Positions 48,677-58,360 of a stretch of 64,000 nt of DNA are shown piece by piece. This DNA comes from Thermoleophilaceae bacterium (GTDB taxonomy: Bacteria > Actinomycetota > Thermoleophilia > Solirubrobacterales > Thermoleophilaceae). The notes below the pieces were generated by a model, which had not been told where the DNA came from, did not search any database, and saw nothing but the letters and a program-made list of their open reading frames with translations. Both the position numbers and the translations under genes were made by a program. Where the stretch lies: positions 1 through 64,000 of the forward strand of contig JAUJOA010000002.1 of the NCBI GenBank assembly GCA_030447875.1. Reading direction: 5' to 3'. Each line of letters begins with the position of its first letter. The first letter of the stretch is position 1.

Positions 48677-49280
48677 CCGCCACGTCGCCGGCTTGCGCCA
48701 GCTCCATCTCGCGGTCGGTAGTTCGCCCGCGACGGGCGAAGAGGACGCGCGCCACGGCGGCGACCACGGTCGGGTCGAACTGGCTTCCCGCGCCGGCCCA
48801 CAGCTCGGCGACCGCTCGTGCGTGGCTGACCCCCTTGCGGTAAGGGCGGTCGGTCGTCATCGCGTCGTAGCTGTCGCAGCAGAAGACGATTCGGGCGGCC
48901 AGTGGGATGTCCTGGCCGGCCAGCCCGTCGGGGTAGCCCGTCCCGTCCCAGCGCTCGTGTGATGACCTGACGATTCGAGCGATGCTCGACAGCGACTCCT
49001 CGGCGCGCGCGAGCATGGCTTCACCCTCGGTGGTGTGGGTCTCGATCACCTCACGCTCGACGGTGGTTAGCCCGCTGGGCTTGTCGAGGATCGCGTTCGG
49101 GATGTTGAGCTTGCCGATGTCGTGGAGAAGTGCCGCGAGCTCGAGCTCCTGGCGTGCCTCAGGCTCGAGGCGGAACTCCTCGGCGACCAAGCTGGCCAGC
49201 TCCGCAACGGAGCGAGCGTGGTCCGCGGTGCGGTGGTCAGCCGCCTCGGCGAGGGACAATGCGTGTGCCGCGAGCGACAT
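48630..49280 (-). CDS. HD-GYP-type phosphohydrolase
   Basis: ALLHDIGKLNIPNAILDKPSGLTTVEREVIETHTTEGEAML, HERWDGTGYPDGLAGQDIPLAARI. Confidence 0.9.
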   Translation of the reverse strand: MSLAAHALSLAEAADHRTADHARSVAELASLVAEEFRLEPEARQELELAALLHDIGKLNIPNAILDKPSGLTTVEREVIETHTTEGEAMLARAEESLSSIARIVRSSHERWDGTGYPDGLAGQDIPLAARIVFCCDSYDAMTTDRPYRKGVSHARAVAELWAGAGSQFDPTVVAAVARVLFARRGRTTDREMELAQAGDVAANRTAPLASVRAISG

Positions 49281-49419
49281 CGAGAGCCAAGCCTGGGGGG
49301 TACGACATCCGTCCGCGTACCAGCCTGCAAATTGCAGACTTTTTGGCGACTAAGTTGTCCCTCGCTTGCAGGTTTGATCGACCTGCGGTGGCCATAACCC
49401 CGCTCTAGACTGACCAGCG

Positions 49420-52050
49420 GTGCAGGCGGACGAGATCAGAGAGACCTACCTCGAGTTCTTCGAGGAGCGGGGCCACCGGCGCGTGCCCTCGGCATCGCTC
49501 GTGCCGTCGAGCTACGACCCTTCGGTCCTGCTCACCACGGCGGGCATGCAGCCCTTCAAGCCCTACTTCCGCGGTGAGGAGGAGCCTCCAGCCCCGCGGC
49601 TCACCTCCTGCCAGAAGTGCTTTCGCACGACCGACATCGAGAACGTAGGCATGACCGCGCGCCATCTCACCTTCTTCGAGATGCTCGGAAACTTCTCCCT
49701 CGGCGACTACTTCAAGCGTGGGGCGGTCGAGTACGCCTGGGAGCTGTCGACGGCGGGCTTCGGGCTAGACCCGGAGAGGATCTGGATCACGGTCTTCGAG
49801 GGCGACGAGTCGCTCTCGCTCGGGCCGGACGAGGAGGCGATCGAGTGCTGGCGCTCCGTCGGGGTGCCGGACGAGCGGATCTTCCGGCTGGGCCGGGACG
49901 ACAACTTCTGGCAGGCCGGTCCAACGGGGCCGAGCGGACCGTCCTCCGAGCTGTATCTCGATCGTGGGCCTGGGTTCGGGTCCGACGGGGACCGGCCGGG
50001 CGACGATACGGAGCGCTTCCTGGAGTTCTGGAACCTGGTGTTCATGCAGTACGAGCTGCACGACGATCAGTCGCTCACCCCGCTTCCGAAGCGCAACATC
50101 GACACGGGGCTCGGGCTCGACCGGCTCGCGGTGCTGCTCCAGGACGTCGACTCCGTCTACGAGACCCACCACTTCCGGCCGCTGGTCGAGCTCGGGGAAG
50201 AGCTCTCCGGGCGCTCCTACGACGCCGACGAGGCCACGACGCGCGCGCTACGGGTCCTGGCGGACCACGGGCGTTCGATGACGTTCCTCCTGGCCGACGG
50301 AGTCGTCCCCTCCAACGAGGACCGCGGCTACATCCTGCGGCGCATCATGCGGCGGGCGATCCAGCAGGCCCGTGTGCTCGGCATCGAGGACTCGTTTCTG
50401 CCCGTCCTCTGCCAGCGGGTCACCGACGTCATGGGCGATGCCTATCCGCAGCTGGCAATGGAGCGGGAGTCCGTGGCGCGCTGGGCCGCCGCCGAGGAGC
50501 ACGGCTTCGGCCGCACGCTCTCGCAGGGGGAGCGACTGCTGACCGATGTAATTCGCCGCGCGAAGGACGCGTCCACGTCGTGGGTGCCCGCCGAGGATGC
50601 CTTCCGGCTTCACGACACCTACGGGTTTCCCTACGAGATGACCAAGGAGCTGCTGGCGGACGCGGGGCTCGCGGTTGACGATCGCGGCTTCGGCGAGCTC
50701 ATGGAGGCCGCGCGTGAGCGCTCGCGCGGTCCCGGCCGCGCGGAGGTCCGAGCGCCGACCGCGGGCGGTGGGCCGCCGCACGAGCGGGTGATCGAGTTCG
50801 CCCGCTCGACCGGCTTCGCGAGCCGGTTCGTCGGCTACGAGTCGATGGAATCGGACACGGTGGTGGCTGCCCTCGAGCGCGCGAACGGCCGCTACCTGGC
50901 GAAGCTCGGCGAGAGCCCCTTCTATCCCGAGGGCGGCGGGCAGGTGTCCGATTCGGGCTTGGTCGAGACGCCGTCAGGGGCGGCGCGGGTATCGGCCGTC
51001 TATCGAGTGGGCGACGACCAGGCGGTGGCCCTCGAGACCACGAGCGGCGAGCTGGCGGTGGGTGACACCGCGCGCGCCGTGGTGGATCGCGAGGCGCGAC
51101 TCGCGACGATGTGCAATCACACGGCGACGCACCTCCTCCACGCCGCGCTCCGCGAACGGCTCGGCACGCACGTCCGTCAGGCGGGCTCCTACGTCGGTCC
51201 GGACAAGCTTCGTTTCGATTTCACGCACGGGGAGCGCCTGAGCGGCGCGGAGGCGGCCGACGTCGAGGAGCGGGTGAACGCGTGGATCCTCGAGAGCCGG
51301 CCGGTCCGGGCGATCCACACCACGCGGACCGAGGCGGAGGCGCTCGGAGCCATGGCGCTGTTCGGCGAGAAGTACGGGGACTGGGTGCGAATGGTCGAGG
51401 TGGAGGCGGTCTCGCGCGAGCTCTGCGGTGGCACGCACGTCGGGTCGACGGCGGAGATCGGCCTCTTCCACATCACGACCGAGACCTCGAGCGCATCGAA
51501 CGTGCGGCGGATCGAGGCCGTGACGGGTCACGCGGGCGTGGAGGTCTTCCGCGCGCGCACGCGCGACCTGCGCGACATCGCGGCTCTGCTCAGGGTGCCC
51601 GAGCACGACGTCGTGCGGGCGGTGGGAAAGCTCACGGACCGTGTTCGCGAGCTATCGAAGCGCTCGGGCGGGGGGGACGACCGGGCGCTCGCCGAGTCGC
51701 TCATCGAGGGAGCTACGGAGGTCGGCGGAATACGGATCGTCGGCGAGGTGGTCGATGCAGCGGACCCGAAGGCGCTCCTCGATCTGTCCGACCGCGTCAA
51801 GCAGTCGCTCGACGGCGCGGTCGTGCTCGGGTGCGCTGTCGACGGCCGGGCGCACCTCGTGGCCAACTTCTCGCCGTCGGCCATCGAGCGGGGGCTCAAG
51901 GCCGGCGAGGTGATCCGCGCGGCCGCCGAGATCGCCGGGGGCGGTGGCGGTGGACGCGACACGATGGCTCAGGCCGGCGGCCGCGACCCCGAGAAGCTGC
52001 CCGAGGCGATCGCCGCCGCGCGGCTGGCGATGGAGCAGGCGCTCGGATGA
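49420..52050 (+). CDS. alaS: Alanyl-tRNA synthetase
   Basis: YLEFFEERGHRRVPSASLVP, TTAGMQPFKPYF, HTATHLLHAALRERLG, ELCGGTHV. Confidence 0.97.
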   Translation: MQADEIRETYLEFFEERGHRRVPSASLVPSSYDPSVLLTTAGMQPFKPYFRGEEEPPAPRLTSCQKCFRTTDIENVGMTARHLTFFEMLGNFSLGDYFKRGAVEYAWELSTAGFGLDPERIWITVFEGDESLSLGPDEEAIECWRSVGVPDERIFRLGRDDNFWQAGPTGPSGPSSELYLDRGPGFGSDGDRPGDDTERFLEFWNLVFMQYELHDDQSLTPLPKRNIDTGLGLDRLAVLLQDVDSVYETHHFRPLVELGEELSGRSYDADEATTRALRVLADHGRSMTFLLADGVVPSNEDRGYILRRIMRRAIQQARVLGIEDSFLPVLCQRVTDVMGDAYPQLAMERESVARWAAAEEHGFGRTLSQGERLLTDVIRRAKDASTSWVPAEDAFRLHDTYGFPYEMTKELLADAGLAVDDRGFGELMEAARERSRGPGRAEVRAPTAGGGPPHERVIEFARSTGFASRFVGYESMESDTVVAALERANGRYLAKLGESPFYPEGGGQVSDSGLVETPSGAARVSAVYRVGDDQAVALETTSGELAVGDTARAVVDREARLATMCNHTATHLLHAALRERLGTHVRQAGSYVGPDKLRFDFTHGERLSGAEAADVEERVNAWILESRPVRAIHTTRTEAEALGAMALFGEKYGDWVRMVEVEAVSRELCGGTHVGSTAEIGLFHITTETSSASNVRRIEAVTGHAGVEVFRARTRDLRDIAALLRVPEHDVVRAVGKLTDRVRELSKRSGGGDDRALAESLIEGATEVGGIRIVGEVVDAADPKALLDLSDRVKQSLDGAVVLGCAVDGRAHLVANFSPSAIERGLKAGEVIRAAAEIAGGGGGGRDTMAQAGGRDPEKLPEAIAAARLAMEQALG

Positions 52051-52481
52051 GCCGAGTGCTCGCACTGGATTACGGACGGGCTCGCTGCGGCTGCGCGATC
52101 TCGGACCCGACGGGGCAGCTTGCCACGCCGCTGTCCGTGATCGAGCGGCCGCCGACCCGCCGCGGTCTGGCCACCCTTCGCTCCTTGATCGAAGAGCGCG
52201 AGGTGGAGCGGGTCGTGGTCGGGCTGCCGCTGACCCTCGCGGGCGACGAGGGAAGCCAGGCGGACGAGACGCGCGCTTTCTCGGCGCAGCTCGCTAGCCT
52301 CGTGCGCGTGCCGGTGGAGCTCCACGACGAACGGCTGACCACGGTTCAGGCCGACCGAAGCGGCCTGGCAGCGGGCGGCACGGCGCCCGTGGACTCGCGC
52401 GCCGCTGCTCACCTGCTCGAGAGCTATCTCGCCGCGGGCGGCCGCGGCGCCGCGCCGGTCGACCCCCGAGCCCGCAAGTGA
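52047..52481 (+). CDS. ruvX: RuvX/YqgF Holliday-junction-resolvase-like protein
   Basis: VLALDYGRARCGCAISDPTG, VVVGLPLTLAGDEGSQADETRAF, DERLTTVQA; ATG 52047. Confidence 0.92.
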   Translation: MSRVLALDYGRARCGCAISDPTGQLATPLSVIERPPTRRGLATLRSLIEEREVERVVVGLPLTLAGDEGSQADETRAFSAQLASLVRVPVELHDERLTTVQADRSGLAAGGTAPVDSRAAAHLLESYLAAGGRGAAPVDPRARK

Positions 52482-53854
52482 GCACTCCCGGCGACCGGCG
52501 CCAGCGCAGCGAAGAGGAGCGTGAGCGGGCGCGCATCGAGCGCGAGGCACGCCGCTCGGGGCGGCCTCAACCGGCCCCCGGCGCGGCGAGCGGGAACGGA
52601 AGCGATGCTTCGCGAGCGCCTCGATTCAGGCATCGCCGCGAGGACCCGGGCACGCAGCGCGAAGAGCCCCCACCGTACTCCGTGCACCGGGCCGGCGGCG
52701 GGCGCCCGGCCGCCGACTCGGCCCGGCGGATACTGGCGGCGCGCCGTGAGCAGCTCGCCCGGGGTCGTGACGGAGGGGAGCCGGCGAAGGTAGGCGCGGC
52801 CAACCGGCGTCGTAGGCTGCTCCCGCTTCTCCTTGCACTCGCCGCCGGCTCCCTCGTCGGCCTGTGGTTCCTGCTCTCCCTGTTCCAGCCATTCAAAGGC
52901 GACGGGGAGGGAGAGCTTCGCGTGGCCATCCCGGAGGGCTCGAGCATCGGACAGATCGGCGACCTGCTGGACGAGCGCGGCGTGGTGTCCAGCGGCTTCT
53001 TCTTCGCCACCCGTGCGCGGCTCGCGGGTGACGCGAGCGAGCTCAAGTCAGGGAAGTACACGTTGAGGCGGGGCATGAGCTACGCGGCGGCGCTCGACGT
53101 GCTCTCCGCCGGGCCGCCGCCGCCGAAGACCCTGAACATCACGATCCTCGAGGGGCCATCGAGAGAGGAGGTGGCCCCAACGGTCGAGGATGCCGGCGTG
53201 GAGGGCGACTACCTGAAGGCCACGAAGAGCTCCAAGGCACTCGATCCAGCCGACTACGGCGCCGATGGCGCGGAGAACCTAGAGGGCTTTCTGTTCCCCG
53301 CCACGTACGAGCTGAAGGCCGGCGCGGCGGTCGACGATCTGGTCACACAGCAGCTCGATGCGTTCAAGGATCAGTTCGCCGACGTGGACCTGAAGGCGGC
53401 GAAGCGGGCGAACCTCAGCCCATACGAGGTGCTTGTGATCGCCTCGATGGTCGAGCGCGAGGCGCAGCTCTCGAAGGAGCGGCCGATAATCGCCTCGGTG
53501 ATCTACAACCGGCTGAAGGACGGCATGCCGCTCGGGATCGACGCCACCACGCGCTTCGCGACCGGGAACTGGACGGAGCCGCTCACGGAGTCGGAGCTCG
53601 CGCTCGACTCGCCTTACAACACGCGCGAGAACGCCGGCCTGCCCCCGGGCCCGATCGGCAACCCGGGACTCGACTCGATCGAAGCCGCGGCGAACCCCGA
53701 CGACACCGACTTCCTCTTCTACGTCGTGAAACCGGGCACCTGCGGCGAGCACGCGTTCTCGGAGACGGACGCCGAGTTCCAGCAGAACGTGGAGCGCTAC
53801 AACTCCGAACGCGCGGCGCGCGGGGGGCAGTCGCCCACCGATTGTCCTTCCTAG
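52478..53854 (+). CDS. mltG: Endolytic murein transglycosylase MltG
   Basis: TM helix; VLVIASMVEREAQLSKERPIIASVIYNRLKDGMPLGIDATTRF; SPYNTRENAGLPPGPIGNPG. Confidence 0.94.
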   Translation: MSTPGDRRQRSEEERERARIEREARRSGRPQPAPGAASGNGSDASRAPRFRHRREDPGTQREEPPPYSVHRAGGGRPAADSARRILAARREQLARGRDGGEPAKVGAANRRRRLLPLLLALAAGSLVGLWFLLSLFQPFKGDGEGELRVAIPEGSSIGQIGDLLDERGVVSSGFFFATRARLAGDASELKSGKYTLRRGMSYAAALDVLSAGPPPPKTLNITILEGPSREEVAPTVEDAGVEGDYLKATKSSKALDPADYGADGAENLEGFLFPATYELKAGAAVDDLVTQQLDAFKDQFADVDLKAAKRANLSPYEVLVIASMVEREAQLSKERPIIASVIYNRLKDGMPLGIDATTRFATGNWTEPLTESELALDSPYNTRENAGLPPGPIGNPGLDSIEAAANPDDTDFLFYVVKPGTCGEHAFSETDAEFQQNVERYNSERAARGGQSPTDCPS

Positions 53855-54691
53855 ATGCGTGACGGTCCCCCCGGCGCCGGTGGGCTGGCCGGCGTGGTCG
53901 GCTTTCCGGTGGGACACAGCCGCTCGCCGGCGATGCACAACGCGGGCTACGCGGCGCTCGGGCTCGACTGGCGCTACCTGAAGCTTCCGGTGGCGCCCGA
54001 TCGGTTCGCCGAGACCGTGCGGGCGCTTCCGGGGTCCGGCTATCGCGGCGTGAACGTGACCGTGCCCCACAAGCTCGCCGCGCTCGAGCTGGCCGACGAG
54101 CCCTCGCCGCCCGCCGCGGCCATCGGAGCGGCGAACACGCTGACGTTTCGCGAGGACGGGCTCGTGAGCGCCGACAACACGGACGCCCGGGGCTTCCTCG
54201 ACGCCCTCGGCGCTGACCAGCGCGGCGTTCGAGCGCTCGTGCTCGGGGCGGGGGGTGCGGGCAGGGCGGTGGCCTGGGCGCTGCGGGAAGCGGGCGCCGC
54301 CGACGTCGCGATCTGGAATCGGAGCCCGCAGCGCGCCACCGCGCTCGCACACGAGCTCGGCCTTCGGAGGGTGGCGGCGCCCGAGCCCGGGGACCTGCTG
54401 GTGAACGCGACCACCGTCGGGCTCGAGGCGGGCCTGGACGAGCCCGCAGCGCTCGAAGCACTCGGCCTTACGCGCGTCGAGCCGTTCCCGACGGTCGTGG
54501 ACCTCGTCTACTCGAGCGAGGTCACCCCGGTAGCGGCGTGGGGCGCTCGCGCGGGGTCGCGTGTCGTGGACGGCCTCGAGGTGCTCGTGCGCCAGGGGGC
54601 GCTCTCCTTCGAGCTCTGGACGGGCATGTGCCCGCCGCTCGACGTGCTGCGTGGAGCGGTGCGAGCGGCCGGCCCGCCGGCTACCCGGTAG
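53855..54691 (+). CDS. aroE: Shikimate dehydrogenase
   Basis: GVVGFPVGHSRSPAMHNAGYAALGLDWRYL, GVNVTVPHKLAAL, NTDARGFL. Confidence 0.95.
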   Translation: MRDGPPGAGGLAGVVGFPVGHSRSPAMHNAGYAALGLDWRYLKLPVAPDRFAETVRALPGSGYRGVNVTVPHKLAALELADEPSPPAAAIGAANTLTFREDGLVSADNTDARGFLDALGADQRGVRALVLGAGGAGRAVAWALREAGAADVAIWNRSPQRATALAHELGLRRVAAPEPGDLLVNATTVGLEAGLDEPAALEALGLTRVEPFPTVVDLVYSSEVTPVAAWGARAGSRVVDGLEVLVRQGALSFELWTGMCPPLDVLRGAVRAAGPPATR

Positions 54692-55115
54692 CGGGTCCCT
54701 CGACGACCAGCGACCCCGCTCGCCGGTCGATTCCATCGGTCGGCTTGAAGACCACGTCGAAGCGCCCCGGGCGGTCGACCAGCAGGTCGAACACCGCCGG
54801 TGTGCCCGACTCCGCCGGGGCCACCCGCCCCAGGCCATCGAGCTCTACGAGGCCGGGCTCGGAGGCCGTGACGGTGAGGATCACGCGAGTGCCGGCCTCG
54901 ACCGTCTTGGGCCTCGGCCGGTCGAGGGGCGACCCGGCCGCGGCCGTGAACTTGATTCGCCTGGGCTCGTCGGCCGACTCGCTCGAGTCATCCGGCGCCG
55001 CGGGGGGCGGGGCCGGGGCGTCGCTCGATTCGGGAGCCGGTCTCAGCAGCGAGGAGACACCGGCGACGACGAGAAGGGTGATCGCCAGCAGAAGGAGGCC
55101 GCGCCGAAGGTCCAT
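54681..55115 (-). CDS. Secreted or membrane-anchored beta-sandwich (cupredoxin-like) protein
   Basis: N-terminal signal/TM LLLLAITLLVVAGVSSLL; VEAGTRVILTVTASEPGLVELDGL; start trimmed to ATG 55115. Confidence 0.55.
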   Translation of the reverse strand: MDLRRGLLLLAITLLVVAGVSSLLRPAPESSDAPAPPPAAPDDSSESADEPRRIKFTAAAGSPLDRPRPKTVEAGTRVILTVTASEPGLVELDGLGRVAPAESGTPAVFDLLVDRPGRFDVVFKPTDGIDRRAGSLVVEGPATG

Positions 55116-55197
55116 GGGCGCGAGGATGCTAGCCCGCTCGCACAGCGGCCTCTCGTGGCCGGCCGAGGAGCACCTCGCCAGTAGGGTTAGCCGCACG

Positions 55198-56361
55198 ATG
55201 GCGCTTCGCTTCACAACGGCCGGCGAGTCCCATGGTCCGGGGCTCGTGGCGGTGCTCGAGGGCCTCCCGGCCGGCCTCGAGCTCGAGCCCGACGACGTCG
55301 ATCGCGACCTGCGCCGCCGGCAGCTCGGCCATGGACGCGGTGGCCGGATGAAGATCGAGAAGGACCGAGCGGATGTCACCGCCGGCCTTCGTCACGGGCG
55401 CACGCTGGGCAGCCCCGTGGCGCTACGGGTCGAGAACCGCGACTACGCGAACTGGGAGGAGCGGATGAACCCGTGGCCGGTCGCCGCCGCTGTCGACGAA
55501 GTCCATCTTCCGCGCCCGGGACACGCCGATCTGGCCGGGGTCCAGAAGTACGGCTTCACCGACGTGAGGAACGTGCTGGAGCGCGCCAGCGCGCGCGAGA
55601 CCGCCGCGCGTGTGGCCTGCGGAGCGCTAGCCAAGGTGTTCCTGCGGGCGCTGGGCGTACAGGTCCTGAGCCACGTGCTAAGCATCGGATCGGTCGAGGC
55701 GCGCGCGCGCGACGACCTCACGCCCGCCGAGTTTGAAGGCGTCGACGAATCTCCCGTGCGCTCCCTCGACGGAGACGCCTCCGCGGCGATGGTGGCCGAG
55801 ATCGACGCGGCGCGCAAGGCGAACGAATCGCTGGGGGGCGTCTACGAGGTGCGCGCCTTCGGCGTCGTTCCGGGTCTCGGATCGCATGTGTCCTGGGAGG
55901 AGCGCCTGGACGGCCGCTTGGCCCAGGCGATCATGTCGATTCAGGCGATGAAGGGGGTCGGGATCGGCGAGGGCTTCGGCCTCGCGGGAATCGTGGGATC
56001 GCGGGCCCACGACGAGATCTTCTGGTCCGAGGAGCGCGGTTACTACCGCGAGACCAATCGCGCGGGAGGGCTCGAGGGCGGCATGACCACCGGCGACGCG
56101 CTCGTAGTGAGGGGAGCGATGAAGCCGCTCCCCACGCTCACGAAGCCGCTCCGCTCGGTCGACCTGGCGAGCAAGCAGCCCGCGCAGGCGCTGCGCGAGC
56201 GCACCGACTCCTGCACGGTGCCGGCGGCGGCCGTCGTCGCGGAGGCGATGGTGGCGCTGGTGCTCGGCTCGGCGTACCGTGAAAAGTTCGGCGGCGACCA
56301 CCTGGACGACGCTCGGGCGGCCCTGCGGGCCTACGAGGAGCGCATCGGTTGGAGGCGCTAG
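55198..56361 (+). CDS. aroC: Chorismate synthase
   Basis: LRFTTAGESHGPGLVAVLEGLPAG, RRQLGHGRGGRMKIEKD, PRPGHADLAG. Confidence 0.96.
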   Translation: MALRFTTAGESHGPGLVAVLEGLPAGLELEPDDVDRDLRRRQLGHGRGGRMKIEKDRADVTAGLRHGRTLGSPVALRVENRDYANWEERMNPWPVAAAVDEVHLPRPGHADLAGVQKYGFTDVRNVLERASARETAARVACGALAKVFLRALGVQVLSHVLSIGSVEARARDDLTPAEFEGVDESPVRSLDGDASAAMVAEIDAARKANESLGGVYEVRAFGVVPGLGSHVSWEERLDGRLAQAIMSIQAMKGVGIGEGFGLAGIVGSRAHDEIFWSEERGYYRETNRAGGLEGGMTTGDALVVRGAMKPLPTLTKPLRSVDLASKQPAQALRERTDSCTVPAAAVVAEAMVALVLGSAYREKFGGDHLDDARAALRAYEERIGWRR

Positions 56362-57923
56362 TCCGGGACAAGGGGACCGCGGCGGGGAGGATGAGCGACC
56401 GCGCACTCGTCTTCGTCGGCTTCATGGGGGCGGGCAAGTCGAGCGCGGCCCGCGCGCTGGCGGGGCGGCTCGGGGTCGAGGCACTCGACTCCGACCGGGA
56501 GCTCGAGCTAGAGCTCGGTGAGCCACTCGAGTCGTTCTTCGACCGCGCCGGCGAGGCGGCCTTCCGTGAGCGCGAGGAGCGGGTCGTCACGCGCCTGCTC
56601 GCGCGTTCGGATGCCCTCGTGGTGGCGCTCGGTGGCGGCGCGCTCGGCTCCGCGGCGGTCCGCAAAGCGCTGGAGCCGCATACCGTCGTCCACCTCGAGG
56701 TGGATCCATCCGAGGCGTGGGCCCGTGCCGCGGGTGGCGGGCGCCCGCTCGCGCGCGATCGCGAGTCGTTCGAGGCGCTGCACGCCGAGCGCGCGGCGGG
56801 TTACGCAGAGGCGGCCGACGCCGTGCTTCCTTGCGGTGACCGGGAGGCCCCCGTTCGCGCGTTCCCGGCGCTCGTCGCACTGCACGGACTCCTCGCCGGC
56901 GCCGACGCGCCGCGCGCGCGCCTGATCTGGGCCGATGCTCGCTCGGGCGACTATCCGGTGTTCATCGGGCGCGGGATCCTGGCCGCGGACTTCTTCTACC
57001 CCGAGGACGGGCGCCGCTTCCTGGTCACGGACGAGAACGTGGAGCGGCACCATGCGGTGACCGCCGACGCGCGGGGTGCAATCCCGGCCGGGGAGGCCCA
57101 GAAGACCTTGCCGCGCGCCGAGGAGCTTCTGCGCGCGATGGCCCGCGCGGGACTCGGCCGCGACGACGTGGTGGTGGGCCTCGGCGGGGGCGTCGTGGGC
57201 GACATGGCGGGCTTCTGCGCGGCCGTGTATCAGCGCGGGATCCGCTGCGTTCAGGTGCCAACGACGCTCGTGGCGCAGGTCGACTCCGCCTACGGCGGCA
57301 AGACCGGCGTGGACCTGCCCGAGGCGAAGAACTACGTGGGTGCGTATCACCAGCCCGCGAGCGTCTTGCTCGATCCCGCCGCGCTCGACACCCTGCCGGC
57401 GGCCGAGCGCGCCGCCGGCTACAGCGAGGTTCTGAAGACGGCGCTTATCGGCGGCGGGGCGCTCTGGGAGCGGGTGCGCGCCGGCGCGGATCCGGACGAG
57501 GAGATGATCGTCGGGTGCCTTCGAACGAAGCTCGCGATCGTGGCCGAGGACGAGCGCGACGATGGGCCGCGGCAGGCTCTGAACCTGGGTCATACCGTCG
57601 CTCACGGGATCGAAGCCGCCACCGGCTACGCCCGCTACCGCCACGGGGAGGCGGTCGCGATCGGGCTCCTCTGCGCGCTTCGCCTGTCCGGTCAGGATGA
57701 GCTCAGGGAGCAGGCGGCCGAGCTGTTGTCCGCCCGCGGGTTGCCGCTCAGGTTCGAGGGGGCGCGGCCCGAGGAGGTGCTCGCGCGCGTCGAGCTCGAC
57801 AAGAAGCGCCGCGGCGGTCGAGTCCCGTTCGTGCTGGTCGAGGGACCCGGACGGGTCACCCACGGCCATGAGATCGACGAGCGCGACCTCCGCGCGGCCG
57901 TGGAGGAGGCATGGGCGGGATGA
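56349..57923 (+). CDS. aroKB: Bifunctional shikimate kinase / 3-dehydroquinate synthase fusion
   Basis: AroK: FVGFMGAGKSSAARALA; AroB: VVGLGGGVVGDMAGFCAAVYQRGIRCVQVPTTLVAQVDSAYGGKTGVDLPEAKN; likely start ATG 56391. Confidence 0.94.
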   Translation: MEALVRDKGTAAGRMSDRALVFVGFMGAGKSSAARALAGRLGVEALDSDRELELELGEPLESFFDRAGEAAFREREERVVTRLLARSDALVVALGGGALGSAAVRKALEPHTVVHLEVDPSEAWARAAGGGRPLARDRESFEALHAERAAGYAEAADAVLPCGDREAPVRAFPALVALHGLLAGADAPRARLIWADARSGDYPVFIGRGILAADFFYPEDGRRFLVTDENVERHHAVTADARGAIPAGEAQKTLPRAEELLRAMARAGLGRDDVVVGLGGGVVGDMAGFCAAVYQRGIRCVQVPTTLVAQVDSAYGGKTGVDLPEAKNYVGAYHQPASVLLDPAALDTLPAAERAAGYSEVLKTALIGGGALWERVRAGADPDEEMIVGCLRTKLAIVAEDERDDGPRQALNLGHTVAHGIEAATGYARYRHGEAVAIGLLCALRLSGQDELREQAAELLSARGLPLRFEGARPEEVLARVELDKKRRGGRVPFVLVEGPGRVTHGHEIDERDLRAAVEEAWAG

Positions 57924-58360
57924 GGAACCGCGTGGAGATCCTCCACGGCGTGAACCTCGACGCCCTCGGCCGCCGCGACCCAAGCCACTACGGCCGAATG
58001 ACGCTCCCCGAGCTGGAGGTCAAGGTGAGGCGCTTCGCGGTCGATCTTGGGCTCGAGCCGTCGTTTGCACAGACCAACCACGAGGGTGAGTTCTGCGAGT
58101 TCCTCCAGCGGGCCGGCGAGACGTCCCACGGGCTCGTGCTGAATCCCGGCGCCTGGACCCACTACTCCTACGCGATCCGCGATGCCCTCGAGGTGGCGGC
58201 GCTGCCCGCGATCGAGGTCCACATCTCGGCCGTCGACGACCGCGAGGAGTGGCGGCGCTTCTCCGTGATCGAGGAGCTCTGCGCGGGGCGCGTGCAGGGG
58301 CGCGGGGTGGACGGCTACCGCGACGCCCTCGAGCTCCTCAAGGCGGAGCTCGAGCGATGA
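57911..58360 (+). CDS. aroQ: Type II 3-dehydroquinate dehydratase
   Basis: ILHGVNLDALGRRDPSHYG, QTNHEGEFCEFLQ, NPGAWTHYSYAIRDAL, EVHISAV; ATG 57920 is an alternative start. Confidence 0.94.
   Translation: MGGMRNRVEILHGVNLDALGRRDPSHYGRMTLPELEVKVRRFAVDLGLEPSFAQTNHEGEFCEFLQRAGETSHGLVLNPGAWTHYSYAIRDALEVAALPAIEVHISAVDDREEWRRFSVIEELCAGRVQGRGVDGYRDALELLKAELER

Noticed and set aside
56508-57983. 491-aa minus-strand ORF opposite aroKB
   Set aside because: Antisense artefact; aroKB motifs on the plus strand are unambiguous.
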